Part shown: in pieces, positions 1 to 9,430 of the stretch | Layout of the letters: the number at the start of each line of letters is the position of its first letter | Numbering within the stretch: the stretch's first letter is position 1 | Source of the DNA: Flavobacterium zepuense | GTDB taxonomy: Bacteria; Bacteroidota; Bacteroidia; Flavobacteriales; Flavobacteriaceae | DNA length: 57,444 nt | NCBI RefSeq assembly: GCF_007097145.1 | Contig: NZ_VJVZ01000018.1 | Coordinates: 1-57,444 of the forward strand | Direction of reading: 5' to 3' | Translations under genes and position numbers: made by a program | The notes under the pieces: model-generated | Databases searched by the model: none | What the model saw: the letters and a program-made list of their open reading frames with translations, nothing else | Told to the model about the DNA's origin: nothing

Positions 1-1251
1 ATTACCTACTACCTTGACATGGCAGCCTACACAGCAGGAACAGCCCTGCCGCGCATGTACACCAATACCGTACAGAGCCACCAGCAGATCGTTGTACACG
101 TAGTAAACGATGTAACAGGTTGTGAGAACGTAACGACAATGGACCTTTATGCCGAGCCGCAGGCACTGGCCAACCCGGTAACGCAAGGCACACTGGATAC
201 GTACTTTGACCTTTGCGACACGGTAGGGGCGAATGACGGCATCATTACCTTTGACCTTACCCAGGCCACAGCCGATGTAATAGGCAGCCAAACGCCGGCA
301 ACCGACTACACGGTAACCTACTATGAGACCGAAGCCGATGCGATAGCAGGCACCAATGCGATAGACACCACGGTGCCGTATACCAATACCACCCCATATG
401 CACAAACGATATGGGTGAGGATCATCAACAACACGACCATCACAGGCTGCCCGAGCATCATTAGCTTCCCGCTTGTAGTAGAGCCGTTATCAGAACCGGT
501 AATTACCACACCGGGTAACAACGACACCGTGTGTATCGACTTTAAGACAGGAAGCAACCTGAGCACACTGACACTTGACAGCGGGGTGGCACCGAACGGC
601 CACACCTACCAGTGGTTCAAGGACGGTATCGCGATACCGGGCACCGGAACGACAGACGACAGCACGTATGAGGCGCTGGAAGCAGGCAGCTACACCGTAC
701 AGGTAACAGGCCCTGCACCGAACTTCTGCGTATCGCAGATGTCGGCACCGTTCGTAGTACTGGAATCAGGCCCTGCAAGCCCTATAGGCCAGGGGTATGT
801 AGTAAGCAATGCCTTTAGCGACAACCAGACCATCACGGTACTGGTAGAAGGCTACGGGGAGTACCAGTACAGCCTGGATGGCGGGCCGTGGCAAAATTCT
901 AACGTATTTACAAATGTATCGCTTGGGGCACATTCGGTAGTGGTGCGCGATTTTTCCGGTGCTTATAGCTGTGGCGAGCTTACACTTAACAGCATTACAA
1001 CCATTGGTTATCCGCATTTCTTTAGCCCTAATGGCGACAGCGAGCATGAAACCTGGAATGTTATTGGCCTTACAGATCATATTGTGTTTATATACGATCG
1101 TTATGGTAAGCTCATCAAACAAATAAGCTCTGATGGCAAGGGTTGGGACGGTACTTACAACGGGCGCAACCTTCCGGCTAGCGATTATTGGTTTAGCATT
1201 CAGCTTAAAAATGGCGATGTAATAAAGGGGCACTTTTCATTATTACGATAA
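1..1251 (+). CDS. T9SS type B sorting domain (gliding-motility-associated C-terminal) protein, 5' partial
   Basis: The reading frame is open from base 1, so the N-terminus lies outside the window. The visible part has one repeat unit of about 95 residues (a CD..G...F.L start, a YY.T..DA core and a Q.I..R..N...GC end), also found four times in the next gene. It ends in a typical type B C-terminal domain: FFSPNGD, YDRYGKL, GWDGTYNG, DYWF and a final GHFSLLR. In Bacteroidota this domain targets proteins to type IX secretion, so the product is inferred to be cell-surface or secreted, possibly an adhesin. The first ~890 bases use clearly more GC-rich codons than the rest, which suggests a mosaic gene. 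Binding partners cannot be told from sequence. Confidence 0.9.
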   Translation: MTYYLDMAAYTAGTALPRMYTNTVQSHQQIVVHVVNDVTGCENVTTMDLYAEPQALANPVTQGTLDTYFDLCDTVGANDGIITFDLTQATADVIGSQTPATDYTVTYYETEADAIAGTNAIDTTVPYTNTTPYAQTIWVRIINNTTITGCPSIISFPLVVEPLSEPVITTPGNNDTVCIDFKTGSNLSTLTLDSGVAPNGHTYQWFKDGIAIPGTGTTDDSTYEALEAGSYTVQVTGPAPNFCVSQMSAPFVVLESGPASPIGQGYVVSNAFSDNQTITVLVEGYGEYQYSLDGGPWQNSNVFTNVSLGAHSVVVRDFSGAYSCGELTLNSITTIGYPHFFSPNGDSEHETWNVIGLTDHIVFIYDRYGKLIKQISSDGKGWDGTYNGRNLPASDYWFSIQLKNGDVIKGHFSLLR

Positions 1252-1261
1252 AAATAAGTGC

Positions 1262-1269
1262 TAAATTTG
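1262..1269 (+). promoter_or_regulatory. candidate -7 promoter box for the second T9SS protein
   Basis: TAAATTTG fits the Bacteroidota -7 consensus TAnnTTTG and lies 22 bases before the ATG, in the 40-base gap between the two large genes. No good -33 TTTG is seen, only a T-run further upstream. This suggests the second gene can be transcribed alone. Confidence 0.4.
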
Positions 1270-1291
1270 ATACTGCTATTCCCTTATTTCC

Positions 1292-4200
1292 ATGAAAAAA
1301 GTTGTCCTTGCTATACTATTGTTGTCCTGCCTCCACATTTTTGCACAAAAAGAGGCTAACAACTGGTATTTTGGCAGACAGGCGGGCATTCATTTTTTAG
1401 ACGATGGCTCGGTACAAATACTTACCGGAAGCCAAATGGATACTAATGAAGGGTGCAGCTCCATGTCAGACACTAACGGTAACCTCCTTTTTTATACCGA
1501 TGGGCGTACCGTATGGGATCGTAACCATATTGTAATGCCTAACGGCAACTATGCGGCGGGAACAGGACTTTTGGGCGACCCGTCCAGCACACAGTCGGGT
1601 ATCATCGTACCAAAAAAAGGCGACCCTAATATTTACTACATATTTACGGTAGACGAGCCGCACCATACCAATGCATCGGTATACCCAAACACGTACACCG
1701 GCGAATATGAAGAGGCAAACGGCCCGCAAACCATTCCTGAAGCCGACGACGGACTTAATAATGGCCTTAATTATTCGGTGGTAGATCTTTCTTTAATCGG
1801 CTCGAATGGCAGTATTGGCAACGTTACCATTCATAACCAGCCGCTTTTAACCTACGATCCTGCCAATATAGAGGAGGCAAAATACAAGTGTTCGGAAAAA
1901 ATTACCGCGGTAAAAAACTTTAGTGGGTCGGGTTACTGGGTGGTAACTCATTTTATAGATAAGTTTTATTCGTTTTTTATAGATGGCACCGGTATTACCA
2001 CCACTCCGGTTATATCGCAACTCTTGCCTGTAGTGCCTACATCGGGTTACCGCCGTAACTCTATAGGATGTATTAAAGCATCGCCAGATGGTAACTATAT
2101 TGCCATTGCCCACCAGCAAATGGGAACCCTTACGGGAGAAACCGACACTAACGGCACCGTATACCTTTATAATTTTGATAGCGCAACCGGGGTGGTATCT
2201 AATCCTCTAATGATAAAGAGTAATTGCAGGCCTTACGGACTGGAATTTTCACCCATGGTTAAAAAGCTGTATGTATCATATGATAACCTGTCAGGGTTTG
2301 GAGGCGTGCACCAATACGATTTAGAAGCTGCTAATATTCCTGCGGCAGATGTTTTAGTGGCCAATACCACCGGGGCGGCAACCATGCAGCTGGGGCCAAA
2401 CGGAAAAATTTACCGAGCCGTAAACGGGAGCGAAAGTTTAGATGTCATCAACAGCCCCGAAGAGACCGGTATCCTTTGCGATTATGATATTGGCGGGGTA
2501 CAACTGGAAAGTGGCAGGATCGCCATATTTGGGCTTCCACCGTTTATAACGTCTTTGTTTTCGGCAAATATATTGGTTGAGCATACCTGCCTGGGCGATG
2601 TGACCGAGTTTTCATTAAATGTGAGCAATACCTTCGATTCGGTTTCCTGGAATTTTGGCGATGGCAGTGCAGCATCTACACAAACAAATCCACAGCATAC
2701 CTATGCTAATACGGGCATATACAATGTGGTGGCAACCATAACCCGCGAGGGAGAAACATCAGTAGTGAACAGAAATATAACCATTTATGCGATGCCGGTT
2801 GCTAATGCAGTACCCGATATGCTGGAATGTGATCCTGACAATAACGGTATTGCCCAGTTTAACCTTTCACAGCAAACCTCAGTATTGTTAGGTTCGCAAA
2901 ATGCAGCCACGTTCGAGGTACGCTATTTTACAACCCAGGCTGATGCCGATACCAATACACAGTTTATTACTGGCACATCGTTTACCAATGCCTCAAATCC
3001 GCAAACTTTATATGCGCGGATATATCATAAAGATAATCCTGCATGTTATGCCACAACCTCGTTTCTGCTTAATGTGAGCAATACTCCCGTTATGGGAACA
3101 ACAGCTTTTGCCCTATGCGATGATGATCTTGACGGCAATGATGCTAATGGGCGTGCGACTTTTGACCTTAATATCATAACTGCACAGTTGTTTCAGGGTA
3201 CGGGTTTTACAACCACGTATTATGCCACTGAGGCTAATGCCAACGCGCAAACCAGTCCGCTCCCTGTTAATTATTACAATACAACACCTAATATGCAAAC
3301 CATTTATGCCCGTATTGTAAATAACGCTTTTAGCGGATGCTTTACTATACAGCCTGTAACTCTTACTGTAAACCCATTGCCAGCAGATGTTCAGACTGCT
3401 GCACTTGTGCAATGCGACATGGGTGTAGCACCCGATGGTATTACCCAGTTTAACCTTACGCAGGCTGATAGCCAGTTCACGGCGAATGACCCTAACCTTA
3501 CAGTAGCTTATTATTCTTCCGATTCGGATGCTCAAAATAATACTAACCTTATCACGGGGGCATTTACCAATACTGCAACTTTGCAGGTAGTAACTGCCAA
3601 GGTAAGCAACACCCAAACGGGTTGTTTCAGGATTTTGCCGCTGACACTCCAGGTAAATGTAAATACGGTCACGGATATTATAACCTTGGAGCGTTGTGAT
3701 GACGACGGTACCGAAGACGGCATAGCACAGTTTAACTTGGCTGATGCAGGTTTGGAAGTTCCTGGAACTGCAGTTGCATATTATGTTTCAGTTCAGGATG
3801 CCCTTATGGAAGAAAATGCGGTACCGGTTAACTATTTTACAACAGCACCTAACCAACAAACCGTATACGCCCGCATTGAGACCAACAACGATTGTACCGC
3901 CTTGCGTGAAATACAACTTTTTGTGCGGCCATTGCCGGATATTGAAGTGGCCGATACCGGTATTGTATGCCTTAACACCAAAGAATTTATAACGCTTGAT
4001 GCCGGGATTTCGGGATCGCAATACACGTATTTATGGTCTAACGGATCCATATCAAGCAGTATCATGGTAAACCAACCGGGTATTTATACGGTTATGGTTA
4101 CTGATAATACGTATACAACGCTGTGCAGTAAATTACGCACCATTACTTTAGCGTCATCTAACGTAGCGATAATTGATACTATAGTAGTGGAAGACCTTAG

Positions 4201-4654
4201 GGATAACAATACAGTAATGGTGGTTGCATCGCCTACGGGCAATGTGCCTACTACATATTCCTATAGCCTTGATAGCCCCAACGGGCCGTGGCAGGAGTCG
4301 CCTTATTTTGAGAATGTAGAACCCGGTATACACACCTTATATGTTTATGATGATAACGGCTGTGGTATTGTGCACGAGCAGGTGGCTGTGCTTGCCATAC
4401 CCAAATTCTTTACCCCTAACGGCGATGAGTCGCACGATTACTGGAGCATTACGGGGCTTAACGGCGCGGCTTACTACAACAGTAAATTATTTATTTACGA
4501 CCGCTATGGTAAACTTCTAAGCGATATTGACCCACAAGGCCCCGGATGGGATGGTACTTATAAAGGACATAACCTGCCAAGTACTGATTACTGGTTCGTG
4601 CTTTCCCTTACCGATGGCAGGGTTGTAAAGGGACATTTTTCAATGGTGCGGTAG
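1292..4654 (+). CDS. T9SS type B sorting domain protein with PKD domain and tandem repeats
   Basis: This 1120-residue exported protein begins with a signal peptide (MKKVVLAILLLSCLHIFAQ). Residues ~20-430 look like a beta-propeller-type region common in Flavobacterium T9SS proteins (NNWYFG near the start). A PKD domain follows at ~430-505 (WNFGDG, then HTYANTGIYNV). Four tandem repeats of ~95 residues start near 509, 605, 704 and 799, each opening with a Cys-Asp-rich segment. The end is a type B sorting domain (FFTPNGDE, YDRYGKLL, GWDGTYKG, GHFSMVR). It is paralogous to the preceding gene, and the two probably arose by duplication. The function is inferred to be surface adhesion or gliding-associated; the exact role is unknown. 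Confidence 0.92.
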   Translation: MKKVVLAILLLSCLHIFAQKEANNWYFGRQAGIHFLDDGSVQILTGSQMDTNEGCSSMSDTNGNLLFYTDGRTVWDRNHIVMPNGNYAAGTGLLGDPSSTQSGIIVPKKGDPNIYYIFTVDEPHHTNASVYPNTYTGEYEEANGPQTIPEADDGLNNGLNYSVVDLSLIGSNGSIGNVTIHNQPLLTYDPANIEEAKYKCSEKITAVKNFSGSGYWVVTHFIDKFYSFFIDGTGITTTPVISQLLPVVPTSGYRRNSIGCIKASPDGNYIAIAHQQMGTLTGETDTNGTVYLYNFDSATGVVSNPLMIKSNCRPYGLEFSPMVKKLYVSYDNLSGFGGVHQYDLEAANIPAADVLVANTTGAATMQLGPNGKIYRAVNGSESLDVINSPEETGILCDYDIGGVQLESGRIAIFGLPPFITSLFSANILVEHTCLGDVTEFSLNVSNTFDSVSWNFGDGSAASTQTNPQHTYANTGIYNVVATITREGETSVVNRNITIYAMPVANAVPDMLECDPDNNGIAQFNLSQQTSVLLGSQNAATFEVRYFTTQADADTNTQFITGTSFTNASNPQTLYARIYHKDNPACYATTSFLLNVSNTPVMGTTAFALCDDDLDGNDANGRATFDLNIITAQLFQGTGFTTTYYATEANANAQTSPLPVNYYNTTPNMQTIYARIVNNAFSGCFTIQPVTLTVNPLPADVQTAALVQCDMGVAPDGITQFNLTQADSQFTANDPNLTVAYYSSDSDAQNNTNLITGAFTNTATLQVVTAKVSNTQTGCFRILPLTLQVNVNTVTDIITLERCDDDGTEDGIAQFNLADAGLEVPGTAVAYYVSVQDALMEENAVPVNYFTTAPNQQTVYARIETNNDCTALREIQLFVRPLPDIEVADTGIVCLNTKEFITLDAGISGSQYTYLWSNGSISSSIMVNQPGIYTVMVTDNTYTTLCSKLRTITLASSNVAIIDTIVVEDLRDNNTVMVVASPTGNVPTTYSYSLDSPNGPWQESPYFENVEPGIHTLYVYDDNGCGIVHEQVAVLAIPKFFTPNGDESHDYWSITGLNGAAYYNSKLFIYDRYGKLLSDIDPQGPGWDGTYKGHNLPSTDYWFVLSLTDGRVVKGHFSMVR

Positions 4655-4710
4655 CTTCAAAGTCGGGAGACTTTGCGGAGCCAATAGAAACTTTGCAGAG
4701 CTAAAACAAA

Positions 4711-4731
4711 AACCCCGGCAATGCCGGGGTT
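4711..4731. terminator. bidirectional rho-independent terminator
   Basis: The stem AACCCCGGC pairs with GCCGGGGTT around a two-base AT loop, between two convergent genes. A-rich sequence precedes it, giving a T-tract on the minus strand. It can serve both genes. Confidence 0.8.
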
Positions 4732-4757
4732 CCCTATTCTTAACTAACGGTATAGAA

Positions 4758-6779
4758 TTAGTATTTAATAAACTGAAGTGTTTGGCTTTCGCTGCCACCG
4801 TTTAGTTTTATAAAGTACACACCGTTTGCATACCCTGCAATGTTAAATGTCTGGTTGTTGGTGTTTATTTTGCCTGCATCCATTACCTGGCCTAAGTTGT
4901 TATAGATAGTGTAGCTCTCCGGCAGGGTAGTGCTTTGAGGTACTGCAATATTTATAATACTATTAGATGGGTTAGGGTAAAGTTTAATGGCTTTACCTGC
5001 AACTATCGGGTTGTTAGTGCCTAATGTAGAAGTGACTCCAAAGTAAGACATTTCAACGTAATCAAAGTCGCCACCTTCTGCAATAAGTTGGCCGTCGGCA
5101 GTTTTAACCTCATAATAGCCTTCGCCATTGGCACAGCAAATACCGTTTTGTCCATTATCTACAATAAGGAAAGCATAACAGCCGGTTTCATCAATATCAA
5201 CTGTTTGTGTATAGGTTGTATTGCTTTCATATTCACCACCATTGTAAACAAATACATCGTCCTGGTTTTCATCCAGGATAGCCCATAGTATTTGGTTAGG
5301 ATTGTTATCAGTGTGTATAGTTACAACAACCTGCTGTGTAGCAAAGTTACTTATCCTGAATGTTTCGGTTTTTGCATCATTTAACGGCGTGGCATCGGCT
5401 TCACCATTAATTGTGACAATAGCATAGCTAAGGGTGTGGTTACCACCGGCCGCTGTAATTTGAGGCAGTGCAACAATAGCACTTTCGCCGGTTGCAAGGC
5501 TGCCTTCCCAGTTTATTGTGGCAGGCGTTTCATCATCTACGTTATAGCTTATTGTAGCTGTTGTAATGGCGTTGGTACCCGAGTTATGAAGAACGATCTC
5601 CGGAGTAGCTTCAGAGCTTGTACATGCAAGATTTAGGTTTTGTATGTATAATGAGCCATCATTATCATAAACCGTACCCGGCGTACATGAATTTGACGTT
5701 GCCAAGCCCATCCTTCTTGGTGAGTTATCTAAAACCGTCCTAATACGCGTCTTTTGGTCTTGTGTGAATATGTTAAGGCAGGTATCATTAGTGTAATCCA
5801 TGTAATTTTGCCACATATCAAGGCCGGGGCTGTTAGTGCAGGAGTCTTCGTCATCGCCTGGGCATGGGCCCTGGTGGGCAGTAAGTGCAACAGGGGTGTC
5901 GGCACAGTAATCGGTACCGCTACAGTTATTGGTATCACCCCAAATGTGCCTTAGCCCTAAAAAGTGGCCCATTTCGTGCGATAATGTCCTTCCTAAATTT
6001 CTGCCCGGCATGTAATAGCCTTCCGGATAAATTTCCTGCGATCCAAAACATTTTGCTTCAGCCAAGATACCATCGGTGTTTGCGGTGGTTAACATGCTTG
6101 GGTCTACAAGGCCGTCAAGCCCTGAGTCGATTGGGAATTGTGAGTAGCCGTAAACCTCGAATGAAGCCTGAAGCGTTATAAGCTTAAACGTCCAGATGTT
6201 AATGTATTTTTCAGGATCCCATTGTGTCTGGGTTTTAATTTCTTCCGCTTGGGCAAGGTCGAAACCAAGGGGGCTTTCATTAAACATGGTAATACGGTCG
6301 ATACCGTTTGTAGCCAAGCCGTTAGGGTCTCTTTGGGCAAGGCAAAACTCAATTTCAACATCAGCGCCTGCATCGTTGGTATTAAAGCCATTTGTTCCTG
6401 CCATCCTCCTGTAATCCTGGTTAAGTACCGTGATTTGAGACAGGATCTGCTCATCTGAGATATTTTCTTCAACACCTACCGGGCCGCCGTTGTGTATAAC
6501 GTGTACTACTACAGGTAAAGTAACAACCTGGTCCTGGGTGCCCAAGCCCGACTTTAATAGTTTTTTGGCGGCAATTTTTTGCTCCATCCATTGCTCAAAC
6601 TGCGCTTTAGAGTGTTTGCCTGCATTGTTTTGCTGCAATATGCTTTCATACTCGGGGGTAGCACACTGTAATGGTTCTAACGTTTTTCCGAATTTTTTTG
6701 GCTGGTCCTGCGCCTGTGCGCCAAGGCAAAAAAAGCCGGCGGCAATAAAGATGCCCGCCTTTGTTGTAATTTTTTTCAT
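4758..6779 (-). CDS. secreted M43-family zinc metalloprotease with T9SS type A sorting domain
   Basis: This 673-residue protein starts with a signal peptide (ending near CLGAQAQD). The zinc site HEMGHFLGLRH near residue 268 fits HExxHxxGxxH of the M43 pappalysin-like family, in which three histidines bind zinc and the glutamate is catalytic. Cysteines after it (NNCSGTDYCADTP, DSCTNSPG) match the family's catalytic-domain pattern, followed by a NYMDYTND Met-turn. A beta-rich region with a possible CARDB-like part occupies ~380-590. The last ~80 residues are a type A sorting domain (KLYPNPSNSIINI, NGVYFIKL). It is probably exported by T9SS and may degrade proteins outside the cell. Substrates are unknown. 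Confidence 0.92.
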   Translation of the reverse strand: MKKITTKAGIFIAAGFFCLGAQAQDQPKKFGKTLEPLQCATPEYESILQQNNAGKHSKAQFEQWMEQKIAAKKLLKSGLGTQDQVVTLPVVVHVIHNGGPVGVEENISDEQILSQITVLNQDYRRMAGTNGFNTNDAGADVEIEFCLAQRDPNGLATNGIDRITMFNESPLGFDLAQAEEIKTQTQWDPEKYINIWTFKLITLQASFEVYGYSQFPIDSGLDGLVDPSMLTTANTDGILAEAKCFGSQEIYPEGYYMPGRNLGRTLSHEMGHFLGLRHIWGDTNNCSGTDYCADTPVALTAHQGPCPGDDEDSCTNSPGLDMWQNYMDYTNDTCLNIFTQDQKTRIRTVLDNSPRRMGLATSNSCTPGTVYDNDGSLYIQNLNLACTSSEATPEIVLHNSGTNAITTATISYNVDDETPATINWEGSLATGESAIVALPQITAAGGNHTLSYAIVTINGEADATPLNDAKTETFRISNFATQQVVVTIHTDNNPNQILWAILDENQDDVFVYNGGEYESNTTYTQTVDIDETGCYAFLIVDNGQNGICCANGEGYYEVKTADGQLIAEGGDFDYVEMSYFGVTSTLGTNNPIVAGKAIKLYPNPSNSIINIAVPQSTTLPESYTIYNNLGQVMDAGKINTNNQTFNIAGYANGVYFIKLNGGSESQTLQFIKY

Positions 6780-6967
6780 AAGGTAATTTTACTAATTGCT
6801 ATGGCCGCTAATATACATGCAAAATTGTATACTTGAAAAATAAATACTGTTGAAACACCTTTAGTTAAAGGAGTTTTAAAGCCAATGTATAAACGGCATA
6901 CGGTTTAATATAGCAAAGTTGCGTTATACCCACTTTAAAAAATTGTAAAATTGGGACAAAATAAAAA

Positions 6968-6993
6968 TCCCCTGAAAAAAACTTTTCAGGGGA
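6968..6993 (-). terminator. rho-independent terminator of the DUF3050 gene
   Basis: An 11-base stem (TCCCCTGAAAA with its complement) is followed on the minus strand by ATTTTTATT, 30 bases past the stop of the DUF3050 gene. Confidence 0.8.
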
Positions 6994-7022
6994 CAGGAAA
7001 TAATAGTTTGTGTGCTAACTTA

Positions 7023-7811
7023 TTATGATATAGGCTCCAGGTTATGGTGCAGCATATTTTCTTCTATGGCATCCCAAAGGGCTATCCTTTTTTCTAATGC
7101 CTGTTTAGATATTTCTTCTACCTCTTTCCACTTTTGGTCATCGCCGCCGCAAAGCTCTACCACCATTTGCATAGCCATAGGGGCGTGCTCATCGGCATCC
7201 AGCTCTATGTGCCTTTCAAAGTAATAGATAAGCTTGCTCAGGTCGGCATCCGGGAAATTTTCCTGAAAGTTCCTTAATATCTCGGTAAACATGCTTGGTA
7301 TAAGGTCTTCGCGGCCAAAAGTGAATGCAGCGGCAATTTCGTGCGGGCGGCCTTCTTCAATTACCCTAAAGGTAAAATTCAGGAACGCTTTAATATCGTC
7401 GTGCAGCTTGCTGTGCTTAATAGATACAAAAATGTTTTGGGTGGCTACCACATCATCTAAAAATGCGCCAACCTCGTTAACATCGGCACCCAGGGCTTTC
7501 ATAGCATCTACATACATTTCAAAATGGCTCTGCCTGTTGCCTTCAAGGTTAATATCGGTTTCTTCGGCAAGTACGATCTCGTTTATAAGGTACCTGATCT
7601 CCGGATTGCCTACCGGTAACCACGGAGTAGAAGTGCAGGTTAGTTTTGTTTGAAGCGCCTTTAACAGCGACATAAAATCCCACACGGCATATACATGCCC
7701 TTGCAGGAAGTGCTTTAGGTCTTCTACAGTTTTTACCCTACCGTATAATGAGTGTTGTAACAGTTGCTCCCTTTGGGGGGTTAGAATACTGTTGATGGTA
7801 GCTGTGTTCAT
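7023..7811 (-). CDS. DUF3050 domain-containing protein
   Basis: This 262-residue soluble protein has no signal peptide and matches the DUF3050 family over its whole length. Recognisable parts are the early H-x3-GxVK.ED pattern, the HVYAVWDFMSLLKALQ helix, EIVLAEETD and a late FERHIELDADEH segment. Conserved His and Glu/Asp residues on helices resemble the heme-oxygenase-like or diiron fold, so metal-dependent oxygenase chemistry is a possible inference. No reaction is established for this protein. It is monocistronic with its own terminator, and a candidate -7 box lies 15 bases upstream of the ATG. Confidence 0.85.
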   Translation of the reverse strand: MNTATINSILTPQREQLLQHSLYGRVKTVEDLKHFLQGHVYAVWDFMSLLKALQTKLTCTSTPWLPVGNPEIRYLINEIVLAEETDINLEGNRQSHFEMYVDAMKALGADVNEVGAFLDDVVATQNIFVSIKHSKLHDDIKAFLNFTFRVIEEGRPHEIAAAFTFGREDLIPSMFTEILRNFQENFPDADLSKLIYYFERHIELDADEHAPMAMQMVVELCGGDDQKWKEVEEISKQALEKRIALWDAIEENMLHHNLEPIS

Positions 7812-7825
7812 AGCAATAATTTTTA

Positions 7826-7833
7826 CAAAATTA
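7826..7833 (-). promoter_or_regulatory. candidate -7 promoter box for DUF3050 gene
   Basis: On the minus strand this reads TAATTTTG, matching TAnnTTTG. It ends about 15 bases before the start codon. No clear -33 partner is seen. Confidence 0.35.
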
Positions 7834-8038
7834 GGAAAGCTTTGCTTTAAAAGGAAGCTTGTTAATTGTTTTTATCGATACAAAAATAATGCCTGACTAT
7901 TTAAAGTATCATCATTTTTTAAACGCAGAATAATAACAATTATTTAAAGCTGCTTTATTTATTATACGCATGCGCTCTCTAAAAGGTTCATTAAATAAAA
8001 CTTAAACTATCATAAAGTTTACAAAGGCATGCAATAAA

Positions 8039-8073
8039 AAAGAGGTTACCGCACTGCTGCCAATAACCTCTTT
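8039..8073 (-). terminator. rho-independent terminator of the acyl-CoA dehydrogenase gene
   Basis: AAAGAGGTTA and TAACCTCTTT form a 10-base stem around a ~15-base loop, with a TTTTTT tract on the minus strand. It lies 25 bases past the dehydrogenase stop codon. Confidence 0.8.
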
Positions 8074-8097
8074 AAGAACTATAAATGTATTTGTTTG

Positions 8098-9276
8098 TTA
8101 TTTAAAGGCTGCAAAACCGGTAACATCCATACCTGTTATAAGCAGGTGGATATCGTGCGTACCCTCGTAGGTTACAACACTTTCCAGGTTCATCATGTGG
8201 CGCATGATAGAGTATTCGCCGGTAATACCCATACCGCCCAGCATCTGGCGTGCATCTCGGGCTATGGTTAAGGCCATATCTACGTTATTACGCTTTGCCA
8301 TAGATATTTGTGCGGTAGTGGCTTTGCCCTCATTACGCAAAACGCCAAGCCTCCAGGTTAGTAGCTGCGCCTTGGTAATTTCGGTAATCATCTCGGCCAG
8401 TTTTTTTTGCTGAAGCTGTGTAGCCCCAATAGGTTTATCAAACTGTATGCGTTCTTTGCTGTATCTAAGTGCCGTATCGTAGCAATCCATAGCGGCACCA
8501 ATGGCTCCCCATGCAATGCCGTAACGTGCCGAATCTAAACAGCCAAGCGGAGCGCCAAGCCCTGATTTATTAGGCAGCAGGTTTTCTTTAGGAACCTTAA
8601 CGTTATCAAAAATAAGTTCGCCGGTAGCCGATGCCCTAAGCGACCATTTGTTATGCGTTTCGGGGGTTGTAAAGCCCTCCATGCCGCGCTCTACAATAAG
8701 CCCGTGTATCCTTCCGGATTCATCTTTAGCCCATACCACAGCAATATCTGCAAAGGGGGCATTGCTTATCCACATTTTGGCACCATTTAAAAGGTAGTGG
8801 TCGCCTTTATCTTTAAAGTTGGTAATCATACCGCCCGGGTTAGAACCGTGGTCGGGTTCGGTAAGGCCAAAACAGCCCATAAATTCGCCACTGGCAAGTT
8901 TAGGCAGGTATTTAACACGCTGCTCTTCGCTGCCGTATTTCCAAATAGGGTACATAACTAACGATGATTGTACCGATGCCGTACTGCGAACGCCACTATC
9001 GCCACGCTCAATTTCCTGCATTATAAGTCCGTACGAAATCTGGTCAAGTCCCGCGCCGCCATATTGTTCAGGTATATAAGGGCCAAAAGCGCCAATATCG
9101 GCAAGGCCTTTAATGATCTGCTTAGGGAACTCAGCTTTTTGGGCATACTCCTCTATAATAGGCGATACTTCGCGCTTAACCCACTCACGGGCAGCGTCGC
9201 GCACCATTTTGTGCTCTTCGGTCAGTAATTCATCAAGGTTATAGTAATCCGGGGCTTGAAAAAGATCGGGTTTCAT
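8098..9276 (-). CDS. acyl-CoA dehydrogenase, glutaryl-CoA dehydrogenase-like
   Basis: A full-length (392-residue) flavin-dependent acyl-CoA dehydrogenase. The family layout is clear: N-terminal helical domain, a middle FAD-contact segment (CFGLTEPDHGSNPGGM, then WISNAPFADIAVVWAK) and a C-terminal helical domain (QLQQKKLAEM, ARQMLGGMGITGEYSIMRH). The VVTYEGTHDIH motif carries the glutamate used as catalytic base in glutaryl- and short-chain members. The overall pattern (YGGAGLDQISYGLIMQEIERGDSG) is closest to glutaryl-CoA dehydrogenases, which oxidise and decarboxylate glutaryl-CoA to crotonyl-CoA in lysine and tryptophan breakdown. Other acyl substrates cannot be excluded. It is monocistronic. 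Confidence 0.9.
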   Translation of the reverse strand: MKPDLFQAPDYYNLDELLTEEHKMVRDAAREWVKREVSPIIEEYAQKAEFPKQIIKGLADIGAFGPYIPEQYGGAGLDQISYGLIMQEIERGDSGVRSTASVQSSLVMYPIWKYGSEEQRVKYLPKLASGEFMGCFGLTEPDHGSNPGGMITNFKDKGDHYLLNGAKMWISNAPFADIAVVWAKDESGRIHGLIVERGMEGFTTPETHNKWSLRASATGELIFDNVKVPKENLLPNKSGLGAPLGCLDSARYGIAWGAIGAAMDCYDTALRYSKERIQFDKPIGATQLQQKKLAEMITEITKAQLLTWRLGVLRNEGKATTAQISMAKRNNVDMALTIARDARQMLGGMGITGEYSIMRHMMNLESVVTYEGTHDIHLLITGMDVTGFAAFK

Positions 9277-9298
9277 TGTTTTTTTGTTTTGACAGAAG

Positions 9299-9306
9299 CA
9301 AATGTA
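9299..9306 (-). promoter_or_regulatory. candidate -7 box for acyl-CoA dehydrogenase gene
   Basis: On the minus strand it reads TACATTTG (TAnnTTTG), about 23 bases upstream of the ATG. A TTTG lies 14 bases further upstream, a shorter spacing than usual. Confidence 0.35.
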
Positions 9307-9430
9307 AATAAGAAATCTAACAAATCAATAAAATATTGTTGTATTTTTTATCAAAAATTGAATTACCCGTAATGGTTTTGATAGAAGGTAACTTTTTGAT
9401 TAATATTGGCTTTACTATTAAACCCACCTT

